Made by a program: the position numbers and the translations under genes. DNA of 64,000 nt from Brevibacillus_F sp035644815 (GTDB taxonomy: Bacteria; Bacillota; Bacilli; Brevibacillales; Brevibacillaceae), in assembly GCA_035644815.1 (NCBI GenBank), contig DASQNU010000285.1, positions 3,521 to 67,520 on the forward strand, in the 5' to 3' direction. Each line of letters starts with the position of its first letter. Within the stretch, counting starts at the first letter, position 1. Below the pieces are notes generated by a model. It did no database searches. It saw nothing but the letters and a program-made list of their open reading frames with translations, and was not told where the DNA came from. Shown in pieces: positions 1 to 7,883 of the stretch.

Positions 1-254
1 TTTTTGGCCATTCCATGATATTCGGCGCGACCATGCGTGCGAGCGGGACAGTCCTCTGGCCAACGGTCATCAGTGTCATGACGATCTGGTGTGTGGAAGT
101 ACCTGTGGCTTACCTTCTTTCCCATTACTCGAGTCTTGGCATAAAAGGGATTTGGGTCGGTTACCCGGCGGCCTTTATCGTTGGTCTCGTATTGCAATAT
201 GCCTACTACCGGTTGGCTTGGAAGAAGAAGAAGATCACGAGTCTTGTCCACTGA
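1..254 (+). CDS. C-terminal end of a MATE-type multidrug efflux transporter (partial)
   Basis: The reading frame is open from the window edge, so the start is outside. The visible part of about 83 residues is strongly hydrophobic, with two membrane segments and a short basic tail (WKKKK). The pattern GATMRASGTVLWPT followed by a membrane helix, a short loop with GIKGIWVGYP and a last helix is what I expect at the C-terminal end of MATE/NorM drug:cation antiporters. The family call rests only on this fragment. A hairpin terminator follows directly. Confidence 0.6.
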   Translation, partial: FGHSMIFGATMRASGTVLWPTVISVMTIWCVEVPVAYLLSHYSSLGIKGIWVGYPAAFIVGLVLQYAYYRLAWKKKKITSLVH

Positions 255-263
255 AGACAAAAA

Positions 264-310
264 AGAGGGGAAAAGCTTGATCCAATTGGATGCCGCTTTT
301 CCCCTTTTTC
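264..310. terminator. Bidirectional terminator between the MATE gene and the rhodanese gene
   Basis: GAGGGGAAAAGC (265-276) pairs with GCTTTTCCCC (295-304). A-rich sequence lies on the left and T-rich sequence on the right, so it can serve both convergent genes. Confidence 0.7.
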
Positions 311-315
311 ATCAG

Positions 316-657
316 CTACTTCGAGGACAAATAATCCTTCCAGGCCGTCACTCCACCTTCCAAAACCACAACCTGGTATTGTTTTTCCGAGAGAATGGCG
401 GCACATTTGGCTGCGGAATTCCCCGTTGTACAGGTGACGATGATCTCCTGTTCCCTTGGTAAAGCAGCAATGGTCGGTTCTCCGTTTTCCGCTGAGTTGA
501 AAATCTCGTTTTTATTGATATTAATGCTCCTTATCGTAGAGCCTTCAATATGAAAATCATTGTATTTTTCCTCTGCTCTTACATCCAAAAGCGTGACCTG
601 TTCCTGATTCTTTATTTTTTCGTCCAATTCCTGTGGTGAAATCTTTCCGATTGTCAC
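316..657 (-). CDS. Single-domain rhodanese-like sulfurtransferase
   Basis: A 113-residue single rhodanese domain with no signal peptide, so cytoplasmic. The early motif LLDVRAEEKYNDFHIEGS is the typical CH2A-like start, and the active-site loop CTTGNSA keeps the catalytic Cys that would carry a persulfide. Proteins of this size move sulfur between small thiols and proteins; the partner here is unknown. The start overlaps the end of the upstream merR gene by 4 bp, so the two are translationally coupled and probably co-regulated. Confidence 0.8.
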   Translation of the reverse strand: MTIGKISPQELDEKIKNQEQVTLLDVRAEEKYNDFHIEGSTIRSININKNEIFNSAENGEPTIAALPREQEIIVTCTTGNSAAKCAAILSEKQYQVVVLEGGVTAWKDYLSSK

Positions 658-1067
658 TTTAACCGACGCTCCTTCGATTCGTAGATCCCTTCGTTTCCTG
701 CCTCTTCCTCTAATCTTTTGTAGAGTGTGATTTTCTTCTCGATTTTCCGCAAGTTTTGCTGCCGTTCCTGGATTTGCGCGGTTACCTTCTCATGATGGGC
801 CTCTAATAATTTGCGCCTCGGATACAGTGTCGACGCGCCCTGACTCCGTAGATCGGAATAGTGCTTCATTTCATTGATGGTCATCCCCAAGTCGCGTAAA
901 CAGATCAAAAAATCGATCCATGAGAGATCCGCCTCCGAATACTGGCGGTAGCCGTATTCATTGCGGGCTACGCCTTCCAGCAGCCCCATCTTTTCATAGT
1001 ACCGTAAAGCGTGAACACTTAGACCGGTGACATTCGCAAATTGTTGAATCGTCAGTCGTTTCTCCAT
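654..1067 (-). CDS. MerR-family transcriptional regulator
   Basis: A 137-residue regulator. The N-terminal winged helix includes TIQQFANVTGLSVHALRYYE and the wing GYRQYSEADL, as in MerR/AdhR-type proteins. A long C-terminal dimerisation helix follows, about residues 80-120. There is no cluster of cysteines as in metal sensors, so an organic or electrophile signal is more likely. It is divergent from a carboxymuconolactone decarboxylase-like gene whose promoter has the 19-bp spacer and dyad bound by MerR proteins. Control of that gene, and of its own operon with the rhodanese, is inferred. Confidence 0.85.
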   Translation of the reverse strand: MEKRLTIQQFANVTGLSVHALRYYEKMGLLEGVARNEYGYRQYSEADLSWIDFLICLRDLGMTINEMKHYSDLRSQGASTLYPRRKLLEAHHEKVTAQIQERQQNLRKIEKKITLYKRLEEEAGNEGIYESKERRLK

Positions 1068-1095
1068 GATTTGATCCTATCACATATAAAAGGGT

Positions 1096-1126
1096 TTGCT
1101 CTAGAGTGCGCTCTAGGGTGTAGTAT
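1096..1126 (+). promoter_or_regulatory. MerR-type promoter with 19-bp spacer and dyad
   Basis: The -35 is TTGCTC (1096-1101) and the -10 is TAGTAT (1121-1126), 19 bp apart. The spacer carries the near-perfect dyad CTAGAG-TGCG-CTCTAG (1101-1116). Overlong spacers with a central dyad are the hallmark of MerR-activated promoters. It drives the CMD gene at 1167 and lies just upstream of the divergent merR start. Confidence 0.75.
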
Positions 1127-1166
1127 TTTTTCAGGATTTGCCAAATTGGAAGAGGAGTGGATCAAG

Positions 1167-1550
1167 ATGACGAATGAACGGTATGAACGCGGGTGGGAAA
1201 AGCTGATGGAAGTGGACGGTGAGGGGGGACAACGTGTCATTGAGTCGCTGAAAGACATTGCCCCGGACTTGGGCCGGTATATCATCGAGTTTGGCTTCGG
1301 CGATATTTACTCTCGGGAAGGGTTGGATCTGAAGCAAAGACAGCTTGTCACGATTGCATCACTCACCACCCAAGGAGGATGCGAGCCGCAGCTTACCGTA
1401 CATATCCATGCGGCACTTAATGTGGGGCTATCTCCAAAGGAAATCGTGGAAGCGATTATTCATTGCTGTCCATATACCGGCTTTCCTCGGGTGCTCAATG
1501 CGATGTTTTTGGCGAAGCGGATATTCGAAGAGCGAGATATCATCGGGTAA
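1167..1550 (+). CDS. Carboxymuconolactone decarboxylase (CMD) family protein
   Basis: 127 residues from the ATG preceded by AGAGGAGTGG; an in-frame ATG further upstream lies before the promoter and is rejected. The central part, with EGLDLKQRQLVTIASL then HIHAALNVGLSPKEIVE and later GFPRVLNAM, matches small CMD/AhpD-like alpha-helical proteins such as the YurZ group. Family members include decarboxylases and peroxidase-like enzymes. This one lacks the CxxC pair of AhpD, so peroxidase activity is unlikely and the substrate is unknown. Its promoter suggests control by the divergent MerR. Confidence 0.8.
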   Translation: MTNERYERGWEKLMEVDGEGGQRVIESLKDIAPDLGRYIIEFGFGDIYSREGLDLKQRQLVTIASLTTQGGCEPQLTVHIHAALNVGLSPKEIVEAIIHCCPYTGFPRVLNAMFLAKRIFEERDIIG

Positions 1551-1551
1551 G

Positions 1552-1577
1552 AGAAAGAGGGGGGCCCCCTCTTTTCC
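1552..1577. terminator. Bidirectional terminator between convergent genes
   Basis: AAAGAGGGGG and CCCCCTCTTTT form a perfect GC-rich stem (about 1554-1575), flanked by A and T runs. It sits between the CMD gene (+) and the ECF-linked membrane protein gene (-). Confidence 0.75.
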
Positions 1578-1580
1578 CGA

Positions 1581-2672
1581 TTACTCTTCTATGCTGATGC
1601 TATCAACATTACCAATATTCAAATCCCAAATGCTTATGGTAATCGTTGGACTGCCTTCGCGTTTCAGCAAATAGCCTCCCCAACTCCTTCCGCCATAAGC
1701 TTTATACCCAGTGGTATCGATTCCAAAGATGCTTTTGATAAGCGGTTTTGTTACGGGAATCGCTTCATCAATGGATGTTATTTTATACTGATCCGTTACA
1801 TACTTTACTGTATATACCTGATTCGTTTCCGCACCGATTTCAACGGTATATATACCCGGCTTCAACTCATTCCCATTCGCGTTGGTGAGTGTCCACACTT
1901 CTTCTTGCTTTCGCTGATCGGATGATTTTTCTGCACGGGTAAACGAGAACCCTGTTCGATTCGATAGTAGCGATAACGCTTGTTGCGCTTTTAATACAGC
2001 CTTTTTATCCACGTCACCCGGGTTGTAATACAAGTTGAAATCGTCCACCTGATTGGTGTTTAATTCGACCTTCACATACTGACGATCATCTCCACCTGCC
2101 TCAAAGGACAAGAATGTCCCTTCCCTGCCTTTGAAGATATTAACCGTCTGGAAAAGTAGACGTGGATTCGCTTCTTTCGATACCTGCCGGGCCGTTTCTT
2201 CATATTTTTGATAGATAGACGGCAACTCATGGATCGCAAGCGTTGCGGACACAGTGCGAACCTCTGTTGATTTCGGATTAAAAGACACCAATGCCTCACG
2301 ATTTTTTGTCCGTACCACAACGTATTCTGGATCTTCTTCCATTTCTTCAAAAAGAAATTCCTTGGTAATGCCAAGGGCTTTTATTTCCTGTTGAGCAGCC
2401 GTTATGTATTTTTGATCGATGACAGCATGGCTTCCCACGGTTTCTACTGACGAAGAGAATGGCTTCATCCAGATAAACGCAAATAACACGGCGCATGTGA
2501 TAAGCCCGCTGGTGACCCATCCTGCATATTTTTTGCCGTTTTCCAGCATTTGCAATTGTTTTCGCTTTTCGCGGATGCTTTTTAAGATCACCTGTTTTCG
2601 CTCCCAAGTAAAATTCTGTTCAGGGAATTGCTGCAACTCTTCCCAGATTGACTGTTCATCTTGTGACGGCAT
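1581..2672 (-). CDS. Membrane-anchored protein co-encoded with an ECF sigma factor (possible anti-sigma)
   Basis: 363 residues: a cytoplasmic N-terminus of about 48 residues, one membrane segment (about 49-70, AGWVTSGLITCAVLFAFIW) and a large C-terminal part likely outside the cell. The start overlaps the end of the ECF sigma gene by 17 bp. An anti-sigma role is inferred from this arrangement; there is no HxxxCxxC zinc motif in the N-terminus. The extracellular part contains two PepSY/YcdB-like stretches (for example KPGIYTVEIGAETNQVYTV), but I do not recognise a named family. Confidence 0.65.
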   Translation of the reverse strand: MPSQDEQSIWEELQQFPEQNFTWERKQVILKSIREKRKQLQMLENGKKYAGWVTSGLITCAVLFAFIWMKPFSSSVETVGSHAVIDQKYITAAQQEIKALGITKEFLFEEMEEDPEYVVVRTKNREALVSFNPKSTEVRTVSATLAIHELPSIYQKYEETARQVSKEANPRLLFQTVNIFKGREGTFLSFEAGGDDRQYVKVELNTNQVDDFNLYYNPGDVDKKAVLKAQQALSLLSNRTGFSFTRAEKSSDQRKQEEVWTLTNANGNELKPGIYTVEIGAETNQVYTVKYVTDQYKITSIDEAIPVTKPLIKSIFGIDTTGYKAYGGRSWGGYLLKREGSPTITISIWDLNIGNVDSISIEE

Positions 2673-3189
2673 CTGTTATCACCTCCGATACGGGAACATT
2701 CCAATGATTTTTCACTGCTTTCAATGCCCGATGCAGTGTGATATTAACTTTGGATTCGCTCCACCCTAAAACCTCTGCAGTTTCCTTGCTCGTTAAGCCC
2801 TTGATGCCACGCAAGATCAACACGTCCCTGTAGGATCGTTTCAGCTGATTGATGATGTCATAAAGCAGACGTTTGTCCTCGCTCAATTCCAACGACTCTT
2901 CCGGGGTTTTTTCGGGCGAAACCAGATGCTGCAAGAATTTGTCCGGCAGCCAGCTGAGCAGCTTTGTTTTCCGTTTTTCATCAATGGCCACATTTCTGGC
3001 AATGGCAAACAACCACGTTTTGGGATTGGCAACCTCTGTATGCTGGATCGCCTTTAGGGCACGTATGAAGGTCTCTTGCACGAGATCATCGATATCCGTT
3101 CGTCCCGTATAGTAGACCAGAAAGCGGTAGACATCATTGCTGTATGCGTGAAACCATTGCTCAATACGTGCGCCAGTATGATCGTCCAA
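2656..3189 (-). CDS. ECF (sigma-70 family group 4) RNA polymerase sigma factor
   Basis: About 177 residues from a TTG at 3189, chosen because AAGGAGGTG lies 9 bp upstream; a frame continuing to 3270 has no such site. Region 2 (YRFLVYYTGRTDIDDLVQET, then PKTWLFAIARN) and region 4 (LKRSYRDVLILRGIKGLTSK, then VLGWSESKVNITLHRALK) are clear. There are no regions 1 or 3, as in ECF factors. It should direct polymerase to a small regulon, probably including its own operon with the membrane protein downstream. The signal is unknown. Confidence 0.88.
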   Translation of the reverse strand: MDDHTGARIEQWFHAYSNDVYRFLVYYTGRTDIDDLVQETFIRALKAIQHTEVANPKTWLFAIARNVAIDEKRKTKLLSWLPDKFLQHLVSPEKTPEESLELSEDKRLLYDIINQLKRSYRDVLILRGIKGLTSKETAEVLGWSESKVNITLHRALKAVKNHWNVPVSEVITDAVTR

Positions 3190-3276
3190 TTGTGTTCCAC
3201 CTCCTTGACACTGTATAGACGGACAATCTTGCGAACATCTTTCACTTCTCATAGAAATTTTTCCAGCCATACATAA

Positions 3277-3317
3277 AAAGACACCAGATCAAAGGCTCCG
3301 GTGTCTGTTTTTTTGCA
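3277..3317 (-). terminator. Terminator of the GNAT gene
   Basis: AGACACC (3280-3286) and GGTGTCT (3300-3306) form a stem, with T-rich ends on both strands. It lies between the GNAT gene and the ECF operon, both on the minus strand. Confidence 0.6.
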
Positions 3318-3328
3318 TGTGGTATGGA

Positions 3329-3796
3329 CTACGCAGAAACGACCGGCATCATGAGTATCAGTTCATCTCCCATTCGCTCACCGGTCTCAACAAATCCTAC
3401 GTTGCGATACAACTGATAAGCAGTAACATTTTCGGGATATACCGTCAGCCTGATTTCTTCACATTGAGCAAAGCGACTTCTTATATATTCGATCATTAAT
3501 TGCAAAGCAGCCCTTCCATAACCTTTTCCTTGGTATCTCGAATCGATGAAAAATCCATTGATCCAATACATATTGGTTGTGTTTTCTTCAAAGGCATGCA
3601 TGATAAATCCGACCATTGTTTCCTCATTGTAGATCGCAAAAGGGACATACTCTACTTCGTCCCCGTCAGGCTTTATATGTACTTTTGCCAGAGAAACCGC
3701 TGCTGTTGGTACAAAATTGCTCTGCTCCTGTTTCACTTGTAACGCTAGTGCTTCATGCCAATTTTCTCTTGTAACCGGTCTGAGCGTAACGGTCAT
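3329..3796 (-). CDS. GNAT-family N-acetyltransferase (BltD/spermidine acetyltransferase-like)
   Basis: 155 residues from the ATG at 3796, preceded by GGAAGGGG; an in-frame ATG 12 codons upstream would bury this site. The acetyl-CoA binding motif A is RYQGKGYGRAALQLMIEYI and motif B is NVTAYQLYRNVGFVETGE. The overall pattern (WINGFFIDSRYQGKGYG, then RLTVYPEN) resembles polyamine or aminoglycoside acetyltransferases of the BltD type. The substrate cannot be fixed from sequence. Single-gene unit with its own terminator. Confidence 0.8.
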   Translation of the reverse strand: MTVTLRPVTRENWHEALALQVKQEQSNFVPTAAVSLAKVHIKPDGDEVEYVPFAIYNEETMVGFIMHAFEENTTNMYWINGFFIDSRYQGKGYGRAALQLMIEYIRSRFAQCEEIRLTVYPENVTAYQLYRNVGFVETGERMGDELILMMPVVSA

Positions 3797-3837
3797 AGCC
3801 TGATACCCCTTCCTTACAGATTTCCTACTCATTGAAA

Positions 3838-3877
3838 ATAGCCGGAAGCCCCTGAGACGTGGGTTTCCGGCTATGTT
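3838..3877 (-). terminator. Terminator of the coiled-coil protein pair
   Basis: ATAGCCGGAAGCCC and GGGTTTCCGGCTAT form a long stem (3838-3874) around a 9-nt loop. It lies downstream of the minus-strand gene ending at 3885. Confidence 0.75.
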
Positions 3878-3884
3878 TACACTA

Positions 3885-4229
3885 CTACCAACTCGTGCGT
3901 GGCTTTTGAATGAAATCCGTTTGTTTATCGATGTCGTTCATCATGTCTTTGATGCGATCCAGCGCTTGCTGAAGCTGCTTTTGATGAGCATCCAGGCGAT
4001 GAGCAATCGAGCGAATTTGTGCCTGCGAAGGTGGCTGCGGCGCATTCGAGAGTTCAATCAACTCTTTCTCTATTGCATCAATGCCGATCAGACCTGTTCC
4101 AAGCATTTCGATGCCAAATTTCGCTTTATCCGCGATATGGTCAATTTTTAAAGCGGTTTCTTTTGCTTGGTTGTTTCCCCAGCCAGACATGTAATTCGGC
4201 TGGCCAACAGGCGGTGTGTAATCACTCAT
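3885..4229 (-). CDS. Small helical hypothetical protein, partner of the coiled-coil protein upstream
   Basis: 114 residues, not recognised. The N-terminus is Pro/Gly/Asn-rich (about 1-20, VGQPNYMSGWGNNQ). The rest is helical, with a hydrophobic stretch FGIEMLGTGLIGIDAIEKEL and a charged coiled coil (LDAHQKQLQQALDRIKDMMN). The W-x-N element near residue 17 does not match WXG100 proteins in position or length. It follows the coiled-coil gene by 14 bp and is presumably in the same transcript. The function is unknown. Confidence 0.6.
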   Translation of the reverse strand: MSDYTPPVGQPNYMSGWGNNQAKETALKIDHIADKAKFGIEMLGTGLIGIDAIEKELIELSNAPQPPSQAQIRSIAHRLDAHQKQLQQALDRIKDMMNDIDKQTDFIQKPRTSW

Positions 4230-4243
4230 TTAGACAAGCCTCC

Positions 4244-4663
4244 TTATTTTTGGTACTTATCTGTGATTTCATCGATCTTATTGGTCAACTTGTCAATTTC
4301 ATCGGTCAAGCTGTCGATTTCGTTGGTCAATTTGTCTACATCTTTGATGTTCTTTTGCACTTCATCAATGTTTCCGCTTGCCGCGATCACTTTGGACATT
4401 ACCTCTTGGGCAATGGACGAAACAAGAATCTGCACGTGATCAGGAGCATTTTGTCCCACTTGCGCGACGAGTCTGTCAATCAGTGGCTTGATTTGCGACA
4501 AAGTGCTCGCTGCATTCGTCAATTCACGACCGCAGGAGTTCAGTTCGGAGTCAATTTTATCGGATACTCGGTCAATTTTGGATTGTGTTATTTGGTCAAT
4601 TTCTCTTACCACTTTATCGATATCATTTGCCATTTCACGTACAGCGCCTTTGCCAACTAACAT
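4244..4663 (-). CDS. Coiled-coil hypothetical protein with heptad repeats
   Basis: 139 residues starting after GGGAGAAGG. Nearly the whole chain is predicted coiled coil. The N-terminal third has NDIDKVVREIDQITQSKIDR and the C-terminus is a run of seven-residue repeats (VDKLTNEIDSLTDEIDKLTN and on). There is no signal peptide or membrane segment. First gene of a two-gene unit. I see no enzyme motif; a scaffold or secreted LXG/ESX-accessory role is possible but unsupported. Confidence 0.6.
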   Translation of the reverse strand: MLVGKGAVREMANDIDKVVREIDQITQSKIDRVSDKIDSELNSCGRELTNAASTLSQIKPLIDRLVAQVGQNAPDHVQILVSSIAQEVMSKVIAASGNIDEVQKNIKDVDKLTNEIDSLTDEIDKLTNKIDEITDKYQK

Positions 4664-4776
4664 TTACCTTCTCCCCCAGTTTGCTCACAAATTTGTGTAT
4701 CATTTCTGATTATAAAGTGTAAATCTTAACACTTCAATCATATTCAGACAAATTTCTCCAATTTTCCTTTACATTT

Positions 4777-5481
4777 TCAATCACGAAACAGTTCATCCAA
4801 GACTCTCTGTCGATTTTCAAGAAAACGCCTGGTCACGATATAGTGCATCGTCTCTTCGTATCGAATCTCTTGTATGGGCTGTTCATCAAAATTCAATATT
4901 TGGGCGTCGGGATATCCAAGCAGGATCGGAGAATGTGTGGCAATGATGAACTGCGCATCCTTCTCCAACTCCTTGATGATCCGCAGCAACGCCAATTGCC
5001 TGGCAGGAGAGAGCGCCGCCTCTGGCTCATCCAAAAGGTAGATCGCCTTTTTCCCAAACCGGTGACGAAAGAGCGATAGAAAGGCTTCCCCGTGCGATTG
5101 TTCATGAAGGGACCGCCCGCCGTAATATCCCAGACTTGCTGGCATTGTATCCAGATGGGAGGCAAAGTGGTAAAAGGTTTCCGCCCTCAGGAAAAAACCA
5201 TTGGTGATCTTGGGCATCCAGGAAAGCCGAATATGGTCGCCCAAGCTGGAATGGGAGGCGTCCACCTCATAAAGATTGTTTTTGCTGCCACCTGCCGTGT
5301 TAAAGTCACACTGATAGGCGATCGCTTCAAGAATCGTTGACTTCCCCGAGCCGTTTTCCCCTACAAAGAATGTCACGTTTGTTTTAAATTGGAGGGATTC
5401 CAAATTCTTAATTGCTGGAATGCTGAATGGATAGCGATCGGTTGCAGGTTTATCGATTATCTCAAGACTGTGCAGGAACAT
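4777..5481 (-). CDS. AAA/ABC-type ATPase (SMC-like predicted ATPase, COG3910 type)
   Basis: 234 residues. Walker A is VGENGSGKST (about 40-49), the ABC signature-like segment is SHGEAFLSLF (about 129-138), and Walker B is AIYLLDEPEAALSP with the catalytic Glu. A switch His lies in IATHSPILLG. No membrane domain or partner is encoded beside it, so it is a soluble OLD/SMC-like ATPase rather than a transporter subunit. Homologues are usually orphan proteins of unknown role; the ATPase activity itself is well supported. Confidence 0.8.
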   Translation of the reverse strand: MFLHSLEIIDKPATDRYPFSIPAIKNLESLQFKTNVTFFVGENGSGKSTILEAIAYQCDFNTAGGSKNNLYEVDASHSSLGDHIRLSWMPKITNGFFLRAETFYHFASHLDTMPASLGYYGGRSLHEQSHGEAFLSLFRHRFGKKAIYLLDEPEAALSPARQLALLRIIKELEKDAQFIIATHSPILLGYPDAQILNFDEQPIQEIRYEETMHYIVTRRFLENRQRVLDELFRD

Positions 5482-5715
5482 GTGATCATCCCCATGGTAT
5501 GCCTTTTGTTGCTTCTACACAGTAAAACGTGAAGCTGCTATGAATGGTTACGGTTCTACAAAAAAGTAATGGATGGATGGTGCTACTTAACCTCTGGACT
5601 AACCCTAACCCTAGCTCTTCTCCAAGTACGCCTATATACTGGTAAAAATCCCATCGCAACTTATGAAATAAAAGAAATGCTTTAGAAAGTACATACGTTT
5701 TGAGGGGGAAAAGTT

Positions 5716-6202
5716 ATGTTAACGGAATGGCTTAGATCACAGAGGAGATTATCTGGGAGTCGAACTACATTATGAAAGCAAGATACAAAAGTATTACGCT
5801 GATGCAGGGTTTTGGGAAAGTAATTTTGGCAGAATGCTAATCACCGATAAGTCTGGCCGACTATTAGGAGCTATTACGTTCTTCAAAGGAGTTGGTGACA
5901 GCGAAGGATATGAAATAGGCTTCCAGATCTACAGAAAAGAAGATAGAGGGAAAGGTTATGCTTCGCAAGCGCTCAAGCTGTTTTATGCCTACCTATTTGA
6001 ACTGAAACCAATCCAAAAACTCCAAGTCTGTACTGCAAAGGCAAATGCAGCAGCAAGAAGAATTGCTGAAAAATGTGGTTTTGTCTTTGAGGGGACTATG
6101 AGAAGAGCGTTCTTCGCAAAAGGGAAATACCATGATTTGGATTTCCTGTCCATGTTGAGAGATGCGTGTACTCCGGTTGCAAATATCTTGTCCACGGAAT
6201 GA
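5716..6202 (+). pseudogene. RimJ/RimL-like GNAT acetyltransferase with degraded 5' end
   Basis: From 5834 an open frame gives 122 residues with the GNAT core: RGKGYASQALKLFYAYLFEL and ANAAARRIAEKCGFVFEGTM. Good coding sequence continues upstream in the same frame (HRGDYLGVELHYES, about 5750-5790), but that frame has no start and hits TAA at 5718-5720. An ATG at 5716, after GAGGGGGAAAAG, opens a different frame encoding MLTEWL and stops at about 5773. The N-terminal beta strand and helix are therefore lost through a deletion plus frameshift. A shortened product from 5834 is possible but would lack part of the fold. Confidence 0.6.
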
Positions 6203-6361
6203 TTATTTCCAGATGACCGCAAACAAATGATACACTGCCATTAGAAAAGAATTAATGAAATTTGCCACTCATTGCGTCCTTCATATGGAAATACTTTTAT
6301 ATATCGTTCAGAAGATGGCTAATTGTATTGAGTTCAAAAATCCAGTTCAAATCAGAATAAG

Positions 6362-7066
6362 TTACAACTTCCAGACCCCAGTAAAAAAGAGGCGTAACCA
6401 TATTTCGGTTAGCCCCTTTTCATATGTTTCTTCTCCTTCCCCCCCTAAAACCATCTTCTCTGCTTTTTTATCCTTTTTAATTTCTGTATGTTCATTTATA
6501 TATTCCGTCCAGGATTCAAGGATTATTCTTGGCTCCGCTTCAATAATGTCTTTTACTTTTTCATAGTCCCCTTTCTTGAAAGTACTAATAATCTCAATAA
6601 GGTCATTTCGATCAAGCAGTTTGACATGATTTATTCCCGCAAGAGTCTCACATGAACCTGTATAAAAAGATGAAGTTATGACAATTGATTTTTTAGCTTT
6701 GTAATATCTCATAGAAGAATAGATTTCTTGTACGGCACCCAATCCTACAGGGTTTTCAACGGCATATCGTTTTGCCTGTATAACATTTCGGATACCGAGT
6801 CGATCTAAAAACACTAGATCGGCACCGAAGTCTCCACTCCCAACCGTTTTATAAACTCCTTTATATCCTAAAGCCAGAAACAAACGATAAAGATACATTT
6901 CAAATTCTGAGCCATCTTCCATTTTATCTATATCGTTGATATCGATGGATAGTGGATCGATTTCTCCTATATTTATTGGAGTGGTAGTTTTCGGCGATGG
7001 CTTTCTAAGAAGTATCATTATGATTATTAATGCTATGGCAATCATACTAATAAAAACGTATATCAT
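6362..7066 (-). CDS. Membrane-anchored Mrr-like restriction endonuclease-fold protein
   Basis: 234 residues. One N-terminal membrane helix (about 2-20) is followed by a PD-(D/E)xK core: FEMYLYRLFLALGYKGV, then GDFGADLVFLDRLG and NVIQAKRY. These give the catalytic Asp and the QAK motif of the Mrr_cat family. Mrr-type proteins cleave modified or foreign DNA; this anchored form would act at the membrane. The last 17 residues (KGLTEIWLRLFF...) are encoded by what looks like a terminator hairpin, suggesting a late frameshift. It is preceded by AAGGAG. Confidence 0.7.
   Translation of the reverse strand: MIYVFISMIAIALIIIMILLRKPSPKTTTPINIGEIDPLSIDINDIDKMEDGSEFEMYLYRLFLALGYKGVYKTVGSGDFGADLVFLDRLGIRNVIQAKRYAVENPVGLGAVQEIYSSMRYYKAKKSIVITSSFYTGSCETLAGINHVKLLDRNDLIEIISTFKKGDYEKVKDIIEAEPRIILESWTEYINEHTEIKKDKKAEKMVLGGEGEETYEKGLTEIWLRLFFTGVWKL
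6383..6421 (-). terminator. Terminator-like hairpin inside the 3' end of the Mrr-like gene
   Basis: On the minus strand GGGGCTAACC pairs with GGTTACGCCTC around an A/T loop, followed by TTTTTTAC. The predicted coding frame reads through it and stops at 6362. Confidence 0.5.
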
Positions 7067-7098
7067 TTATATTCTCCTTCGATATATTGTTAACAAAT

Positions 7099-7256
7099 TT
7101 AATAGGATTGAATTCCAAATTTGAGTAATTTCTTAGGAAACAGATCATCTAAGTTTTGGATGTCTGTCTCCGTTAGCTCAATTAGATTGAATCCATATTT
7201 CCGATATATTTCTAGTTTTGATTTTTTCCTCTCCGTATACTTAGCATCATTTTCCA
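7099..7256 (-). pseudogene. Remnant of a nuclease-like C-terminus, out of frame with the gene above it
   Basis: Downstream of the stop at 7212, the neighbouring frame reads GLENDAKYTERKKSKLEIYR and YGFNLIELTETDIQNLDDLF, ending with FPKKLLKFGI and a stop at 7099-7101. This pattern is familiar from the C-terminus of restriction-like nuclease proteins that carry two winged-helix repeats in front. It has no start of its own. Together with 7212-7664 it looks like one gene with an internal deletion and frameshift that removed the catalytic core. Confidence 0.5.
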
Positions 7257-7664
7257 GTCCTCTAATTGCTTTCCACCGATACTTTCCCCTAATTTAGTTA
7301 ATATCCACCCTTTTCTGTCCCTCTCTAGCCATCCTAGCTCGGAGAGAATCGGATTAATACGCAACTTGGATACCTTAAGAATTTGACTTAATACTGTTGC
7401 GTTCACATATTTCGTATCTGATGTCTTAGTGTCTTTTATAGACTCAATCTCACCGATTATTGTCTCTGGCCAAACTACCCAAGTTCCTCGTATGGAATCG
7501 GATCTAAATTGCCCACCTTTCTCTTTTCCCGCATTTGTCAGCGTCCAGGTATTTTCCGCTCTTTCCATCCATCCAATCTCCTTCATGTATGTGAAGAGAT
7601 CACTAGTGGAAACATTCATCAATTTGGAGAGCGCTGTTGTAGAAATATATTTCCGGTTACTCAT
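7212..7664 (-). CDS. Protein of two winged-helix-like repeats (probably a truncated nuclease-associated protein)
   Basis: 150 residues starting after AGGAGG. Two copies of a similar domain are visible: about residues 8-54 (STTALSKLMNVSTSDLF, IGWMERAENTWTLTNAG) and 88-135 (NATVLSQILKVSKLRINPIL, LGWLERDRKGWILTKLG). Each looks like a small winged helix of the kind found in phage antirepressors and restriction-associated proteins. The sequence ends abruptly in RRGKNQN, and a matching C-terminal nuclease part lies just downstream in another frame, so the product is probably a truncated and possibly inactive relic. Confidence 0.55.
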   Translation of the reverse strand: MSNRKYISTTALSKLMNVSTSDLFTYMKEIGWMERAENTWTLTNAGKEKGGQFRSDSIRGTWVVWPETIIGEIESIKDTKTSDTKYVNATVLSQILKVSKLRINPILSELGWLERDRKGWILTKLGESIGGKQLEDWKMMLSIRRGKNQN

Positions 7665-7776
7665 CTTTTCCTCCTGTGATGCGATACCATTTTAGTATTT
7701 TTCGATCTTGATTTTATACAAATTAGTGCAAATTACCTTACTTCACCAAAAACTTTCTAATACCTCTAAAAAGCAC

Positions 7777-7806
7777 AAAAAAAGAAACCTGCTATTTGCT
7801 GGTTTC
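7777..7806 (-). terminator. Terminator of the GNAT gene at 7884
   Basis: GAAACC (7784-7789) pairs with GGTTTC (7801-7806), with an inner GC step. On the minus strand it is followed by seven T. Confidence 0.8.
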
Positions 7807-7883
7807 AATAGATTAGCTAAGTCTTATTATCTTGTTTTCGATCAGTTTCGTTGGCATTGAAAACGTACACCGTTCGACCTTCA

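Noticed and set aside
5604..5625. CTAACCCTAACCCTAG, telomere-like repeats
   Set aside because: Only two or three degenerate copies with no hairpin end; likely chance.
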